A stretch of DNA of 64,000 nt, taken from positions 310,001 to 374,000 of the forward strand of contig NZ_JAIUDQ010000001.1 in the NCBI RefSeq assembly GCF_020164435.1. Direction: 5' to 3'. Below the pieces are notes generated by a model, which was not told where the DNA came from, did not search any database, and saw only the letters and a program-made list of their open reading frames with translations. Both the position numbers and the translations under genes were made by a program. Source of the stretch: Phyllobacterium lublinensis (lineage in GTDB: Bacteria > Pseudomonadota > Alphaproteobacteria > Rhizobiales > Rhizobiaceae). This document shows positions 17,822-27,262 of the stretch, piece after piece. The first letter of the stretch is position 1. Each line of letters starts with the position of its first letter.

Positions 17822-18895
17822 ATGGAAATGGATGCAAGGGTAGCTTCAAAACCGGCAAATGCAGTGCTGAAGCTTAACAACATAAGCCGTCGCTTTGGTA
17901 TCACCGACGCGCTCCGCGATGTCTCGCTTGCGATTGTCCCCGGGGAAATTATCTGCCTTGTGGGGCAATCGGGATGCGGCAAATCCTCCCTGTTGAGGAT
18001 CATAGCAGGGGTGGATACCCCGGATAGCGGCGTCCTTATGCTCAAGGACGAAGAGATCGCCGGACCCAGTCGCTTCGTCGAGCCGGAAGCCCGCAATATC
18101 GGATTTGTTTTTCAGGACTACGCCTTGTTTCCACATCTGACTGCCGAGCAGAATGTTCTGTTCGGACTGAAGGGTATGCCGAAGAAGCAGGCCCGTGAAC
18201 GTGCGGCGGAAATGATCGACCGTGTCGGACTATATCCGCTCATGAAACGCTATCCGCACATGCTTTCGGGCGGGGAACAGCAGCGTGTCGCACTGGCGCG
18301 TGCACTGGCTCCGAATCCGAGCATCCTGCTCATGGACGAACCATTCTCAAGCCTCGACCGCGGTCTGCGGGAAAAAGTGCGCGATGAGACCCTAGCCCTG
18401 CTGCGGGCACTTGGTACGACGGTGATCATGGTGACGCACGATCCCGAAGAGGCGCTCTCGGCCGGGGACAGGGTGGTCTTGATGCGCAAAGGGGAGATTG
18501 TGCAGACCGGCACCGGCTATGATCTTCACGATCGGCCCAATTGCCCCTATGCAGCGGATTTTTTCTGCGCCTTCAACAAGGTTCCAGGCATCTTCAGGAG
18601 CGGTGGAATCAGAACGCCCATCGGTACGTTTGCGTGCGAATCCATCCTTGCGGAAGGGGACGCGGCAGTTGCCTACATCCGTCCACAGGCCATCTCTGTG
18701 GCACAAGACAAAGGGAATATATCGGGACGCATCAAGGGCCGCCTTTTCCTCGGAGAAGTTGAACAATTGACCGTCCAGGTTGATGGGTTGTCTGAGCCGC
18801 TGGTGATACGGACGATGGCACGGCTGCCTGCTGATGCTGACGCTGTTCGACTCACCATGCCGGAAGGAAGAGTGCTTGCGTTCGAGGCACAGTGA
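17822..18895 (+). CDS. fbpC: Ferric-iron ABC transporter ATP-binding protein
   Basis: A 357-residue ABC ATPase with Walker A GQSGCGKS at about residues 48-55, the signature LSGGEQQR at 148-155, Walker B ILLMDEPF and a C-terminal TOBE-like region (about 280-355). It energises import through the permease at 20081 with the binding protein at 19016. FbpC-type ATPases serve Fe3+ uptake; spermidine/thiamine ATPases are close relatives, but the binding protein favours iron. Start choice among GTG 17816, ATG 17822 and ATG 17828 is not decided by a clear ribosome site. Confidence 0.88.
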   Translation: MEMDARVASKPANAVLKLNNISRRFGITDALRDVSLAIVPGEIICLVGQSGCGKSSLLRIIAGVDTPDSGVLMLKDEEIAGPSRFVEPEARNIGFVFQDYALFPHLTAEQNVLFGLKGMPKKQARERAAEMIDRVGLYPLMKRYPHMLSGGEQQRVALARALAPNPSILLMDEPFSSLDRGLREKVRDETLALLRALGTTVIMVTHDPEEALSAGDRVVLMRKGEIVQTGTGYDLHDRPNCPYAADFFCAFNKVPGIFRSGGIRTPIGTFACESILAEGDAAVAYIRPQAISVAQDKGNISGRIKGRLFLGEVEQLTVQVDGLSEPLVIRTMARLPADADAVRLTMPEGRVLAFEAQ

Positions 18896-19015
18896 GTCGT
18901 CTGCGATCAATTCTTTATGATCGGCAGGGGACTATCCGTAATTAAACTTGATTGCTTTACTCTTATATGTTTCAGCACTGTGATATTTGTCCAGAAATTA
19001 AGGGGGGTATGTACG

Positions 19016-20038
19016 ATGAACAGGTTTGCCATAACCAAGTCGATATTGGTCGCGGGGTCGGTCGCGCTGATGGGCGGCACCGCTGCGGCGGCTGAAGTCA
19101 ATATCTACACGACGCGTGAGCCCGGACTGATCCAGCCGCTTCTCGATTCCTTCAAGACTGCGACAGGCATCAACGTCAATACCGTCTTCCTGAAAGACGG
19201 GCTTGCCGAACGCGTCGCATCCGAAGGCGAGAGCTCGCCGGCTGACATCCTTATGGCAGTCGATGCCGGCAATCTGGTTGACCTCGTGGAAAAGGGCGTC
19301 ACCCAGCCTGTCACTTCGACCGTGCTGAACGAATCCATACCAGCGCAGCTGCGTGACCCGCAGGGCAATTGGTTCGCCCTTTCGATGCGCGCGCGTGTCC
19401 TCTATGCCGCAAAAGACCTCGACCTCGAGTCCTTCAATTATGAAGATCTTTCAGACCCCAAGTGGAAAGGCAAGGTTTGCATTCGCGCCGGCCAACATCC
19501 TTACAACACTGCGCTGTTTGCCGACTACATAGCGCACCATGGTGTTGAAGATGCGGAAGAGTGGCTGACAGGATTGAAGGCCAATCTCGCACGCAAGGCA
19601 GCCGGCGGCGATCGTGACGGGGCCAAGGATATCATGGGTGGCATATGCGACATTGCCATTGCAAATTCCTATTATGTCGGACTGATGCGGTCGGGCAAGG
19701 GCGGCCCTGAACAGGCTGCCTGGGGCGAGGCCATCAAGATTATACTGCCAACGTTCAAGGAAGGCGGCACGCAGGTCAACATCAGCGGCGCTGCAGTAGC
19801 CAAGCACGCGCCCAACAAGGAAGAAGCGATCAAGCTTCTGGAGTATCTCGTCTCCGACGAAGCCCAGGGCATCTACGCCAAGGCCAACTACGAATATCCG
19901 GTGAAGCCGGGAGCGCCAACGGACCCGATCATTGCAGCGTTCGGCGAGCTCAAGATTGATCCAACGCCTCTGATCGAAGTCGTGAAATTTCGGAAGCAGG
20001 CGAGCGAGCTGGTCGACAAGGTCGGCTTCGACAATTGA
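19016..20038 (+). CDS. fbpA: Ferric-iron ABC transporter periplasmic binding protein
   Basis: A 340-residue binding protein with a signal peptide ending GGTAAAAE. The mature protein starts VNIYTTREPGLIQPLLDSF, the hallmark of the IdiA/FutA/FbpA family, and carries the Tyr-rich iron-binding segment NSYYVG. A QHPYNTALF segment and a VNISGAAVAKHAPNKEEA helix are also family-typical. It captures Fe3+ in the periplasm. The ATG at 19016 follows a strong AAGGGGGGT site. The 120-base gap after the ATPase gene contains a dyad (18904-18923) and AT-rich sequence, so a separate promoter is possible. Confidence 0.9.
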   Translation: MNRFAITKSILVAGSVALMGGTAAAAEVNIYTTREPGLIQPLLDSFKTATGINVNTVFLKDGLAERVASEGESSPADILMAVDAGNLVDLVEKGVTQPVTSTVLNESIPAQLRDPQGNWFALSMRARVLYAAKDLDLESFNYEDLSDPKWKGKVCIRAGQHPYNTALFADYIAHHGVEDAEEWLTGLKANLARKAAGGDRDGAKDIMGGICDIAIANSYYVGLMRSGKGGPEQAAWGEAIKIILPTFKEGGTQVNISGAAVAKHAPNKEEAIKLLEYLVSDEAQGIYAKANYEYPVKPGAPTDPIIAAFGELKIDPTPLIEVVKFRKQASELVDKVGFDN

Positions 20039-20044
20039 TGACAG

Positions 20045-20069
20045 GCGGGTGGCGCCTGGCTCCACCCGC
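20045..20069 (+). repeat. Intercistronic hairpin between iron-binding protein and permease genes
   Basis: GCGGGTGG at 20045-20052 pairs with CCACCCGC at 20062-20069 in the 42-base gap between the binding-protein stop (20038) and the permease start (20081). There is no U run. Such hairpins often stabilise the abundant binding-protein message and lower permease expression. Confidence 0.6.
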
Positions 20070-20080
20070 TGTGTCCGCCG

Positions 20081-21754
20081 ATGACCGCAAATCTGACCGA
20101 TACTCCGGCACAAAGCCGGGCTTACCGACGCTCCGGAACGGCCTGGCTGGTGTCGGCCGGGCTTATAGCCATGCTTGTGCTGCTGCCGGTTTTGGCCCTC
20201 GTCTTCCAGGCACTGCAGGGCTCCGCCGGGCTATGGTCGCATCTGATCAGCACGATCCTTCCGGTCGCGTTGAAGGATACCGTCATTCTACTGTGCGGGG
20301 TGGGCCTGCTGGCGGCAGTGCTCGGCACGACAACCGCCTGGCTGGTCACTGCCTATGATTTTCCCGGCCGCGGCGTCCTCGAATGGGCGTTGCTCCTGCC
20401 CCTTGCCGTGCCAACATACATCATCGCGTACGCTTACCTCGACATCCTTCATCCGGTCGGCCCTGTCCAAGGGGCGATCCGCTGGCTGTTGGGTTATTCC
20501 AGTCCTCGCGAATTCCGACTACCCGACATTCGGTCCATAACCGGCTGCATCTTCCTGCTGGGCTTCGTGCTTTACCCATACGTCTATATTCCAACCCGGG
20601 CGATGTTCCTTACCCAAACGGCTAACCTGATCGAAGCATCACGGACTCTGGGCATTTCGCGGCGCAGGGTGTTCTGGCATGTAGCCCTTCCGCTTGCGCG
20701 CCCCGCGATCGCCGTGGGGATCAGCCTGGCGCTCATGGAGACTTTGAATGATATCGGTGCCTCCGAGTTTTTGGGGGTACGCACGCTGACCGTCTCGATC
20801 TACACGACATGGGTGACGCGGGGGGATTTGCCCGGTGCGGCACAAATCGCGCTGTCGCTGCTTTTCGTGGTGGTGGCGCTGATTGCGTTGGAGCGCTGGG
20901 CACGGCGCGAACAGCGCTATTCGATCAGTGCGCAAAGGAGCCGCTACTTCGAGCCCCATAGGGTCACTGCCACAAAGGGCTTGCTTCTGTTTTGTCTGGG
21001 CCTGCTTCCCGTCGTCATTGGTTTTGTCGCACCCGCGAGCTACCTTGTGACCCATGCGTGGTCACGCTTCCTGTTTGCGGGCCTATCTCCCCGATTTCTG
21101 TCAGAGGCGATCAACACGGTCGTGGTTGCGGCAGCGGCCACGGCAATCACCCTGCTGTTTGGCCTTGTCGTGGCATATGCAATGCGCCTGCAGCCCGGGC
21201 GAATGTCGATCTGGTTCTACCGGCTCTCAACAATGGGCTACGCGGCGCCTGGTACAGTGGTTGCCATCGGCGTTCTGGTTATACTGGCAATGGTCGACCG
21301 CCTTATCGACCAGGCCGCGATTGCCTGGTTCGGACTGTCGACCGGCTTGCTGTTCATAGGTTCTGGAGCAGCGCTGCTATATGCCTACACCGCAAGGTTT
21401 CTGGCCATATCTGCAGGCGGAACCGAGGCGGGGCTGGCGCGAATACCGCAGTCTTTCGACCATGCTGCGAGGACGCTCGGGCAGACAACCGAAGGCACGT
21501 TCAGATATATCCATCTCCCGCTGTCAAAGGCAGCTCTGACGGCCGGAGGTCTGCTGGTGTTTGTTGATTGCGTCAAGGAGTTGCCTGCGACGCTACTTCT
21601 GCGCCCTCTCAACTTCGAGACATTCGCCACGCATCTCTATGGAGAGGCGGCGCGTGGTACCTATGAAGAGGCAGCGATCGCTGCCCTGGCTATCGTGATC
21701 ATCGGCATAATCCCCGTCATCCTTCTGTCGAAAGTCGGACGGCCCAAGGCCTGA
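20081..21754 (+). CDS. fbpB: Ferric-iron ABC transporter permease
   Basis: A 557-residue membrane protein with two homologous permease halves (about 12 helices), each with an EAA loop: EASRTLGISRRRVFWHVALPLARPA in the first half and DHAARTLGQTTEGTFRYIHLPL in the second. This duplicated form is typical of FbpB/AfuB/SfuB Fe3+ permeases. It completes the fbpC-fbpA-fbpB set for high-affinity iron import. The ATG at 20081 gives MTANLTDTPAQSRAYRR before the first helix. Confidence 0.9.
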   Translation: MTANLTDTPAQSRAYRRSGTAWLVSAGLIAMLVLLPVLALVFQALQGSAGLWSHLISTILPVALKDTVILLCGVGLLAAVLGTTTAWLVTAYDFPGRGVLEWALLLPLAVPTYIIAYAYLDILHPVGPVQGAIRWLLGYSSPREFRLPDIRSITGCIFLLGFVLYPYVYIPTRAMFLTQTANLIEASRTLGISRRRVFWHVALPLARPAIAVGISLALMETLNDIGASEFLGVRTLTVSIYTTWVTRGDLPGAAQIALSLLFVVVALIALERWARREQRYSISAQRSRYFEPHRVTATKGLLLFCLGLLPVVIGFVAPASYLVTHAWSRFLFAGLSPRFLSEAINTVVVAAAATAITLLFGLVVAYAMRLQPGRMSIWFYRLSTMGYAAPGTVVAIGVLVILAMVDRLIDQAAIAWFGLSTGLLFIGSGAALLYAYTARFLAISAGGTEAGLARIPQSFDHAARTLGQTTEGTFRYIHLPLSKAALTAGGLLVFVDCVKELPATLLLRPLNFETFATHLYGEAARGTYEEAAIAALAIVIIGIIPVILLSKVGRPKA

Positions 21755-21952
21755 ACCGCGTCCTATTTACCCTCCGTTACTGTAAATATCGATCTGGCAT
21801 CGGATTGGTGATATTCTATTGTATTCTTGGTTGTGGAGGTGCTGAATCAATTCAGCTCGCCGGTGTTCTGGTGAAAATGGCGCTTGTAACGCCGGAGATG
21901 CTTCGACTTTTAAATAAATTGTAGCATCCAAGGGTAGGGTAGGAGTATTGAA

Positions 21953-22348
21953 ATGAGCAATTTCAAATCTTTTGCTATCGCAAGCGCGGTCCTGATGTGT
22001 TTGGCAACGCCATCCGAAGCTCAGGCGCTCAAGACAATGGATGATGTGGGGCGTGTCATCGCGTCTTGCTGGAACGCCCCTTCGGATTCGAAGGGCACTG
22101 TGACATTGAGTTTCAGCTTCAAGCGCGATGGAAGCTTGCTAGGGCCGCCGCGGCCAACGGCCATCGCGGTCGAGGGGGACGACAAAGCTCGCAAACAGTT
22201 CATCGCATCGGCGATCGATGCGTTGAGCAGCTGCATGCCGCTGACATTCTCGTCCGGACTGGCGGAGGGTATCGCAGGTCAGGTATTTACCATGCCGTTT
22301 ACCGCGCCAAAGGACGACGACGGCAGTCCCATGGTCAATACGCAGTGA
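21953..22348 (+). CDS. Small exported hypothetical protein
   Basis: A 131-residue protein with a signal peptide (SFAIASAVLMCLATPSEAQA). The mature part has the segment VGRVIASCWNAPSDSKGTVTLSFSFKRDGSLLG and a second Cys in LSSCMPL, resembling the TonB C-terminal-like domain of small periplasmic proteins in rhizobia. The two cysteines could form a disulfide. No function is known. The 198-base gap upstream has no gene; the next gene is convergent. Confidence 0.72.
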   Translation: MSNFKSFAIASAVLMCLATPSEAQALKTMDDVGRVIASCWNAPSDSKGTVTLSFSFKRDGSLLGPPRPTAIAVEGDDKARKQFIASAIDALSSCMPLTFSSGLAEGIAGQVFTMPFTAPKDDDGSPMVNTQ

Positions 22349-22372
22349 ATCCTGGACGGTCCTCGCTCCGGC

Positions 22373-23704
22373 TCAATCGGGAACGACGCGCCAGATAGTG
22401 TTGCCCACATCGTCTGCAACCAGCAGGGCGCCGGACTTGTCGATTGCAACGCCGACCGGGCGGCCGCGAGCCGTGTCTGCATCACTGATGAAGCCGGTGA
22501 GTATGTCTTTCGGGGCACCATTGGGCTTGCCGTTTGCAAATGGCACGAAGATGACCTTGTAGCCGCTGCGGGGCTTCCGGTTCCATGAGCCATGCTGGCC
22601 GATAAAAGCGCCGTTCCTGTATTCCTGGTCGAACAGCATACCGGTGTTGAACGTCAGGCCAAGGGAGGCGGTATGGGGCCCGAGCGCATAGTCCGGCTTG
22701 ATTGCCTTTTCAACAAGATCCGGACGAGGAGGCTTCGCTCGTACATCGACGTTCTGACCGAAGTAGCTGAAAGGCCAGCCATAGAATCCGCCGTCGCGAA
22801 CGGACGTCAGGTAGTCAGGTACCAGATCGCTGCCGATCTCGTCGCGTTCATTGACTGCTACCCATAACTCCCCGGTCTCGGGGTTCCACGACAGCCCATT
22901 GGGATTGCGCAGGCCCGAGGCGAAGACCCGGATGTTGCGCGTCGCAAGGTCGATTTCAAGGACGGCTGCCCGGTTCCTTTCCGCATCAGGTCCATTCTCA
23001 CCCACATTGCTGTTCGAGCCGACTGTTGCATAAAGTTTTAGCCCGTCCGCACTGGCGATGACATCCTTGGTCCAGTGATGATTGATGGGCCAGGCTGGCA
23101 GATCGACGATCTTTTCCGGGGCTGCGGAAATTTCGGTGTCGCCGTCGGTATAGGGAAACGCAACGATGGCGTCAGTGTTCGCCACATAGAGTTTCCCATC
23201 GGACAGGGTCATGCCAAAGGGTGAATTCAACCCCTCAAGAAATGTCTCGTGGATCTCGGCGACGCCATCATGATCAGCGTCACGCATTAACGTGATACGG
23301 TTGGCACTTGTAGCGTTTGCACCAGCGCGTTTCATGACGACGCTGCTGATCCAGCCACGAATGCTGAAGCTTGGGTTTTTGTCGGCAGGGTTGTTCGATT
23401 CAGCAACGAGCACATCACCATTGGGCAGAACATGCAGCCAACGCGGGTGATCAAGGTTCCTGGCAAAAGCATTCACCTTTAACCCTTGGGCCGCAGTCGG
23501 AGTTACTCCCTCTGGCCAGGAATCGGCCGGTGCGATATTGACTGTAGGTATCGGTTTGGGATTTGGCGGGGGAAGCGTCGGGTTGGGGCCGTACCCCTCT
23601 TCAATAGGGATGGTTGCGGATTCGCGCGAATACAATCGAACGCCGGCAACCACCAGCAGTGCAAGCACGACGATCGTTGAGATGCCAAGTGCCAAGGCTT
23701 TCAT
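22373..23704 (-). CDS. PQQ-dependent sugar (sorbosone) dehydrogenase-like beta-propeller protein
   Basis: A 443-residue exported or membrane-anchored protein of the GSDH/sorbosone dehydrogenase family. It has an N-terminal helix (ALGISTIVVLALLVVAGVRLY), a Pro-rich linker, then propeller repeats including FARNLDHPRWLHVLPNGDVLVAES, ADHDGVAEIHETFLEGLNSP and FASGLRNPNGLSWNPETGELW. It probably oxidises an aldose or sorbosone in the periplasm using PQQ; no PQQ synthesis gene is in the window. The ATG at 23704 follows TAGGA at good spacing and is preferred over the ATG at 23734. Confidence 0.85.
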   Translation of the reverse strand: MKALALGISTIVVLALLVVAGVRLYSRESATIPIEEGYGPNPTLPPPNPKPIPTVNIAPADSWPEGVTPTAAQGLKVNAFARNLDHPRWLHVLPNGDVLVAESNNPADKNPSFSIRGWISSVVMKRAGANATSANRITLMRDADHDGVAEIHETFLEGLNSPFGMTLSDGKLYVANTDAIVAFPYTDGDTEISAAPEKIVDLPAWPINHHWTKDVIASADGLKLYATVGSNSNVGENGPDAERNRAAVLEIDLATRNIRVFASGLRNPNGLSWNPETGELWVAVNERDEIGSDLVPDYLTSVRDGGFYGWPFSYFGQNVDVRAKPPRPDLVEKAIKPDYALGPHTASLGLTFNTGMLFDQEYRNGAFIGQHGSWNRKPRSGYKVIFVPFANGKPNGAPKDILTGFISDADTARGRPVGVAIDKSGALLVADDVGNTIWRVVPD

Positions 23705-23855
23705 TTGCGATCCTATTACATTGCCAGAATTCATACAGATGGTCGGATTGGATCATATTCAGTTGCTGATGACACCCCATCAAATGATTGATCGATAACG
23801 AAATTTTGAAAACATTGTTTACCCATTGCGAACCGGGCGGCGTTAAGACACCGCC

Positions 23856-24200
23856 ATGTTCGAACGATTGACTCGATTCCTGCTCAGAATTGCCACGCTG
23901 GCCTGTATTGGCCTGCATGGCATTGTCCATGCTGCGCCCGGCCTCCCTGGTGGCATGGCCGCGGTTGCCGGATGGCAGCAGCGCCTCGATCCAGCTACCG
24001 ACAGCAATGACACCACTTTGACGGCCGGTGTCGGAGCTGATTGCCCGGCCCGCAAGCAAATCTGCCATGGTGACTGGTTGGAGACCGCGGCCCATCGCTC
24101 GATCCGGATGGCTCAGGCAATGTGCCCGCCATTGGGGGAAACTGTACCGCAGGCCAGTTCCTGGGTTCCTGACGTGCTGCAGAAACCACCTCGAATCTGA
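23856..24200 (+). CDS. Possible small exported protein
   Basis: A 114-residue frame with a plausible signal peptide (TRFLLRIATLACIGLHGIVHAAPG) followed by a Cys-containing, low-complexity mature part. I recognise no family, and there is no clear ribosome site before the ATG. It fills the gap before the L,D-transpeptidase gene. It may be real or a chance frame; an opposing frame covers the same bases. Confidence 0.35.
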   Translation: MFERLTRFLLRIATLACIGLHGIVHAAPGLPGGMAAVAGWQQRLDPATDSNDTTLTAGVGADCPARKQICHGDWLETAAHRSIRMAQAMCPPLGETVPQASSWVPDVLQKPPRI

Positions 24201-24246
24201 TTTTCCGCTCGCGACACAGACCTGAACATCAGAAAACGAGGAAGAA

Positions 24247-24810
24247 ATGATTACCAGACGTTGGTTTGCCGCTGGGTTGGCTGCGACAGTACTTGTGCCC
24301 GGGACAGCATCGGCCCAAGCGAAGAAAAAGTCCTATCAATTGGATTCAATCTATCAGCCGCAAAGCGTAGCCTACCAAAGCGATTTGCCTGCCGGATCGG
24401 TTGTTGTCGATCCGAAGAACAAATTCCTTTACCTGGTCGAGAGCAGCTCCAGTGCTCGCCGCTATGGTATCGGTGTTGGTCGGGCCGGTCTCGAATGGTC
24501 AGGTAAGGCGCTGGTGGGCCGGAAGGCAACCTGGCCACGGTGGATCCCGACCAAGGACATGATCAAGCGCGAGCCCGCCAAATATGCGAAATACGCCGTA
24601 GGCGTCGATGGTGGCCCCACGAACCCGCTCGGAGCGCGTGCCCTCTATCTTTATCAGGGCGGCCGCGACACCTATTACCGGATCCATGGCACCATACAAC
24701 CGTGGACCATCGGGCAAAGCATCTCCAACGGGTGCATCCGCTTGACCAATGACCATGTCATCGATCTTTATGAGCGCGTTGGCGTCGGCGCAACTGTCGT
24801 GGTTCTTTGA
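24247..24810 (+). CDS. L,D-transpeptidase (YkuD family)
   Basis: A 187-residue exported protein. The N-terminus has a twin-arginine-like ITRRWFAAGLAATVLVPGTASAQ signal. The catalytic domain shows RIHGTIQPWTIGQ (His147) and SNGCIRLTNDHVIDLYERV (Cys163), the HxGT...SxGC(I/V)R(L/M) signature of YkuD enzymes. It should form 3-3 peptidoglycan crosslinks or attach proteins to peptidoglycan in the periplasm. The ATG at 24247 has a GAGGAAG ribosome site. Confidence 0.92.
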   Translation: MITRRWFAAGLAATVLVPGTASAQAKKKSYQLDSIYQPQSVAYQSDLPAGSVVVDPKNKFLYLVESSSSARRYGIGVGRAGLEWSGKALVGRKATWPRWIPTKDMIKREPAKYAKYAVGVDGGPTNPLGARALYLYQGGRDTYYRIHGTIQPWTIGQSISNGCIRLTNDHVIDLYERVGVGATVVVL

Positions 24811-24819
24811 TCATTGCGA

Positions 24820-24855
24820 GTGGCGGCATGCACCGGTGCCGCCACCCCTATTTTT
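24820..24855 (+). terminator. Rho-independent terminator after L,D-transpeptidase
   Basis: GTGGCGGCA at 24820-24828 pairs with TGCCGCCAC at 24837-24845 around an 8-base loop, followed after CCCTA by TTTTT. It lies 10 bases past the transpeptidase stop. Confidence 0.75.
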
Positions 24856-25224
24856 GGCAGTTCAGGGTGTCCGCTTCGGGCGTTGCCAGCGGCATGAGTC
24901 CAAAGATACTGCCTATATCCGCCGAATTGAGTATTGCAGTTGCAGCTCAAATCTGAGATCGTTAAACAGCCCTGAAAAGCAAATAAAAACGAATGGGGTG
25001 TAGGGTGGAAACATAGTTTGCAATTCACTTGTGTGGAGTTCAACTATGCTTTCAAAATTTAGTCATACCAAAAACATTCCGTCGTCTAAGGTTCAGCAGC
25101 ATTTTCCTGCACAAAGCGGGAGCGAATTCTTGTGTCTAGAAAACGCGCTACCGCACAGATCGGCGCAGTTTTGTCGAACCTCCAAAAGTTGCATTCAGGG
25201 CCTCGGGTACAGGGGGTGGATGTG
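24856..25224. other. Gene-free stretch between L,D-transpeptidase and DUF982 genes
   Basis: This part of the 414-base gap after the terminator is AT-rich around 24960-25090. Frames reading through it on both strands look like noise. The DUF982 frame could be extended upstream to a GTG at 25132, but that extension is unlike the family. No RNA gene is recognised. Confidence 0.5.
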
Positions 25225-25482
25225 ATGGAAGACAAGACTTTTGCAACGCCGGTAATGGTCAGCCTTGGTGCCATGGGGCTCCGGTTTGTCGCTTCCGCGT
25301 GGGAAGCTTTGGAGTGCCTCCGCAATCAATGGCCGCAGCAGGAAGGTGTCGAGTACAAGCGCGCTGTCCGCATCTGCAAAGATGCGCTTGAAGGATGGAT
25401 GACGGCCGCCAAAGCAAGGCAGGCATTTGTCAGGGCAGCGCGACGCGCGGGCGTTCTTGTCGACAACCCGTCGGCAAAATAG
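25225..25482 (+). CDS. DUF982 domain protein
   Basis: An 85-residue protein that is essentially one DUF982 domain: TFATPVMVSLGAMGLRFVASAWEA, LRNQWPQQEGVEYKRAV, CKDALEGW, KARQAFVRAARRAGV. The family is almost confined to rhizobia and relatives, often in several copies; function is unknown. The ATG at 25225 follows an AGGGGGTGG site, and the resulting length suits the family better than the extended GTG (25132) form. Confidence 0.82.
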   Translation: MEDKTFATPVMVSLGAMGLRFVASAWEALECLRNQWPQQEGVEYKRAVRICKDALEGWMTAAKARQAFVRAARRAGVLVDNPSAK

Positions 25483-25705
25483 CGGCCTCCTGTGGAAACA
25501 CCTCTGTTCTATCTGAGACCTTCACCCGTCAGGGTGTGATCGCGCCCTGCGCTACATGCTGCTGCGATTGGTCACGCTCAATCGTCGCTTGCAGGGACGG
25601 CCCAGCGAATTGAGTTTCTATGTATCCTCAAAAATATAACGCTGGATATCTTACGCCCGGCGATATATTCAGGCAAACATCTCGATGCCAGAACCGGAGG
25701 ATAAT

Positions 25706-26503
25706 ATGGGTATTCAACGTCGTCTTTGGATAAAATTGACTGTTGCCGCAATAGCGGGCATGTGGCTCGGCATACCGTCTGTCAGTGCACCGGCGGAAGC
25801 TGCAGAAAAAGTAACCGTCTTCGCGGCAGCCAGCCTCAAGAATGCACTTGATGACATCACTGCAGCTTGGCAGAAAGAGACCGGCAAGGATGCCACGATA
25901 TCTTATGCCGCAAGTTCGGCTCTGGCAAAGCAGATCGAATCCGGAGCGCCCGCTGACATCTTTATATCTGCTGATCTCGACTGGATGGACTATGTCGAAA
26001 AGAAGAGTCTGATCAACGCAGATACGCGCACGAATCTGTTGGGCAACCGCATCGTGCTCGTCGCTTCCAAGGACAATGTTGAGCCTGTCGAAATCAAAAA
26101 AGGTTTCGACCTTGCCAAGCTTCTGGGCGACGGCCGCCTTGCGATGGGTGCAGTGGATACGGTTCCAGCCGGCAAGTATGGCAAGTCCGCGCTTGAATCG
26201 CTGGGCGTTTGGTCGTCGGTTGAGAGCAAGGTTGCCGGAGCCGAGAGTGTGCGCGCTGCGCTGCTGCTCGTATCGCGCGGCGAAGCGCCTTATGGAATCG
26301 TTTATCAGACCGATGCCGCAGCCGACAAGGAAGTGAAAATAATCGGTACCTTTCCGGAAGACAGCCACAAGCCGATCATCTATCCGCTTGCAATACTCAG
26401 CGAGAGCAAGAATGCCGATGCGGTGTCGCTGTTTGACTACATCAAATCGGACAAGGCTGTGCCATTCTTTGAAAAGCAAGGTTTCACAGTACTCAAGCAA
26501 TGA
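25706..26503 (+). CDS. modA: Molybdate ABC transporter binding protein
   Basis: A 265-residue periplasmic protein. After a signal peptide ending APAEAAE the mature chain begins KVTVFAAASLKNALDDI, with later YAASSALAKQIESGAPADIFISAD: the ModA oxyanion-binding pattern. GRLAMGAVDTVPAGKYGKSAL and GEAPYGIVYQTDA complete the family signature. It binds molybdate (or tungstate) for the ModBC transporter encoded next. The ATG at 25706 has a GGAGG site at 25696-25700; an upstream in-frame ATG (25685) would shift the signal peptide. Confidence 0.95.
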   Translation: MGIQRRLWIKLTVAAIAGMWLGIPSVSAPAEAAEKVTVFAAASLKNALDDITAAWQKETGKDATISYAASSALAKQIESGAPADIFISADLDWMDYVEKKSLINADTRTNLLGNRIVLVASKDNVEPVEIKKGFDLAKLLGDGRLAMGAVDTVPAGKYGKSALESLGVWSSVESKVAGAESVRAALLLVSRGEAPYGIVYQTDAAADKEVKIIGTFPEDSHKPIIYPLAILSESKNADAVSLFDYIKSDKAVPFFEKQGFTVLKQ

Positions 26504-26560
26504 CACTTGCTTCCGGGCGGCAACCTGGAGCCGTTTTAATCAGGGTGGGGGCCTGACGTC

Positions 26561-27262
26561 TTGAACTGGTTCTCACTCACCAACGAAGAATGGACCGCTG
26601 TCCACCTTACCCTGCGCATAGCGTCGGTGGCGATGCTTGTGAGCCTGCCTTTCGGCATTGGGGTCGGCTGGTTGCTGGCACGGGGCAAGTTTTGGGGAAA
26701 GTCCGTTCTCAATGGGCTCGTTCATCTACCGCTGATTCTGCCGCCGGTGGTGACAGGATTCATCCTGCTACTCCTGTTTGGCAGGCGCGGTCCGATCGGT
26801 GCATTTCTCGACGAATATCTCGGCATCGTCCTGTCGTTCCGGTGGACTGGCGCTGCCCTTGCCTGTGGGGTGATGGGATTTCCCCTGATGGTTCGCAGCA
26901 TCCGCCTATCGATAGAGGCGGTCGATCGCAAGCTTGAGGATGCGGCCGGGACACTCGGCGCGAGCCCCTTTTGGGTTTTCGCGACGGTGACATTGCCATT
27001 GATCCTGCCCGGGATCATCGCCGGCATGATCCTTTCCTTTGCCAAAGCCATGGGCGAGTTTGGTGCCACGATCACATTCGTCTCCAATATTCCGGGAGAG
27101 ACGCAGACCTTGTCTGCCGCCATCTACACATTCACGCAGGTGCCTGGCGGCGACGCGGGTGCTTTTCGCCTGACGATCATCTCCGTCATCATTTCCATGA
27201 TAGCGTTGATGGCGTCGGAATTCATGGCCTATCTGGTCGGTCGCCGGGTGGATATCGAATGA
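26561..27262 (+). CDS. modB: Molybdate ABC transporter permease
   Basis: A 233-residue membrane protein with about six helices. The EAA loop is [30 protein letters not shown], and [25 protein letters not shown] is the conserved ModB/CysT segment. It forms the molybdate channel with ModC. Translation probably starts at the TTG at 26561, preceded by AGGGTGGGGG. Its TGA overlaps the modC ATG. Confidence 0.94.
   Translation: MNWFSLTNEEWTAVHLTLRIASVAMLVSLPFGIGVGWLLARGKFWGKSVLNGLVHLPLILPPVVTGFILLLLFGRRGPIGAFLDEYLGIVLSFRWTGAALACGVMGFPLMVRSIRLSIEAVDRKLEDAAGTLGASPFWVFATVTLPLILPGIIAGMILSFAKAMGEFGATITFVSNIPGETQTLSAAIYTFTQVPGGDAGAFRLTIISVIISMIALMASEFMAYLVGRRVDIE

Noticed and set aside
18948..18968. Housekeeping promoter TTGATT/TTATAT before the iron-binding protein gene
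   Set aside because: The spacing between the elements is about 9 bases, too short for a sigma-70-type promoter.
25628..26506. Minus-strand 292-codon frame opposite modA
   Set aside because: Antisense shadow of modA with a Cys/Arg-rich, family-less translation.
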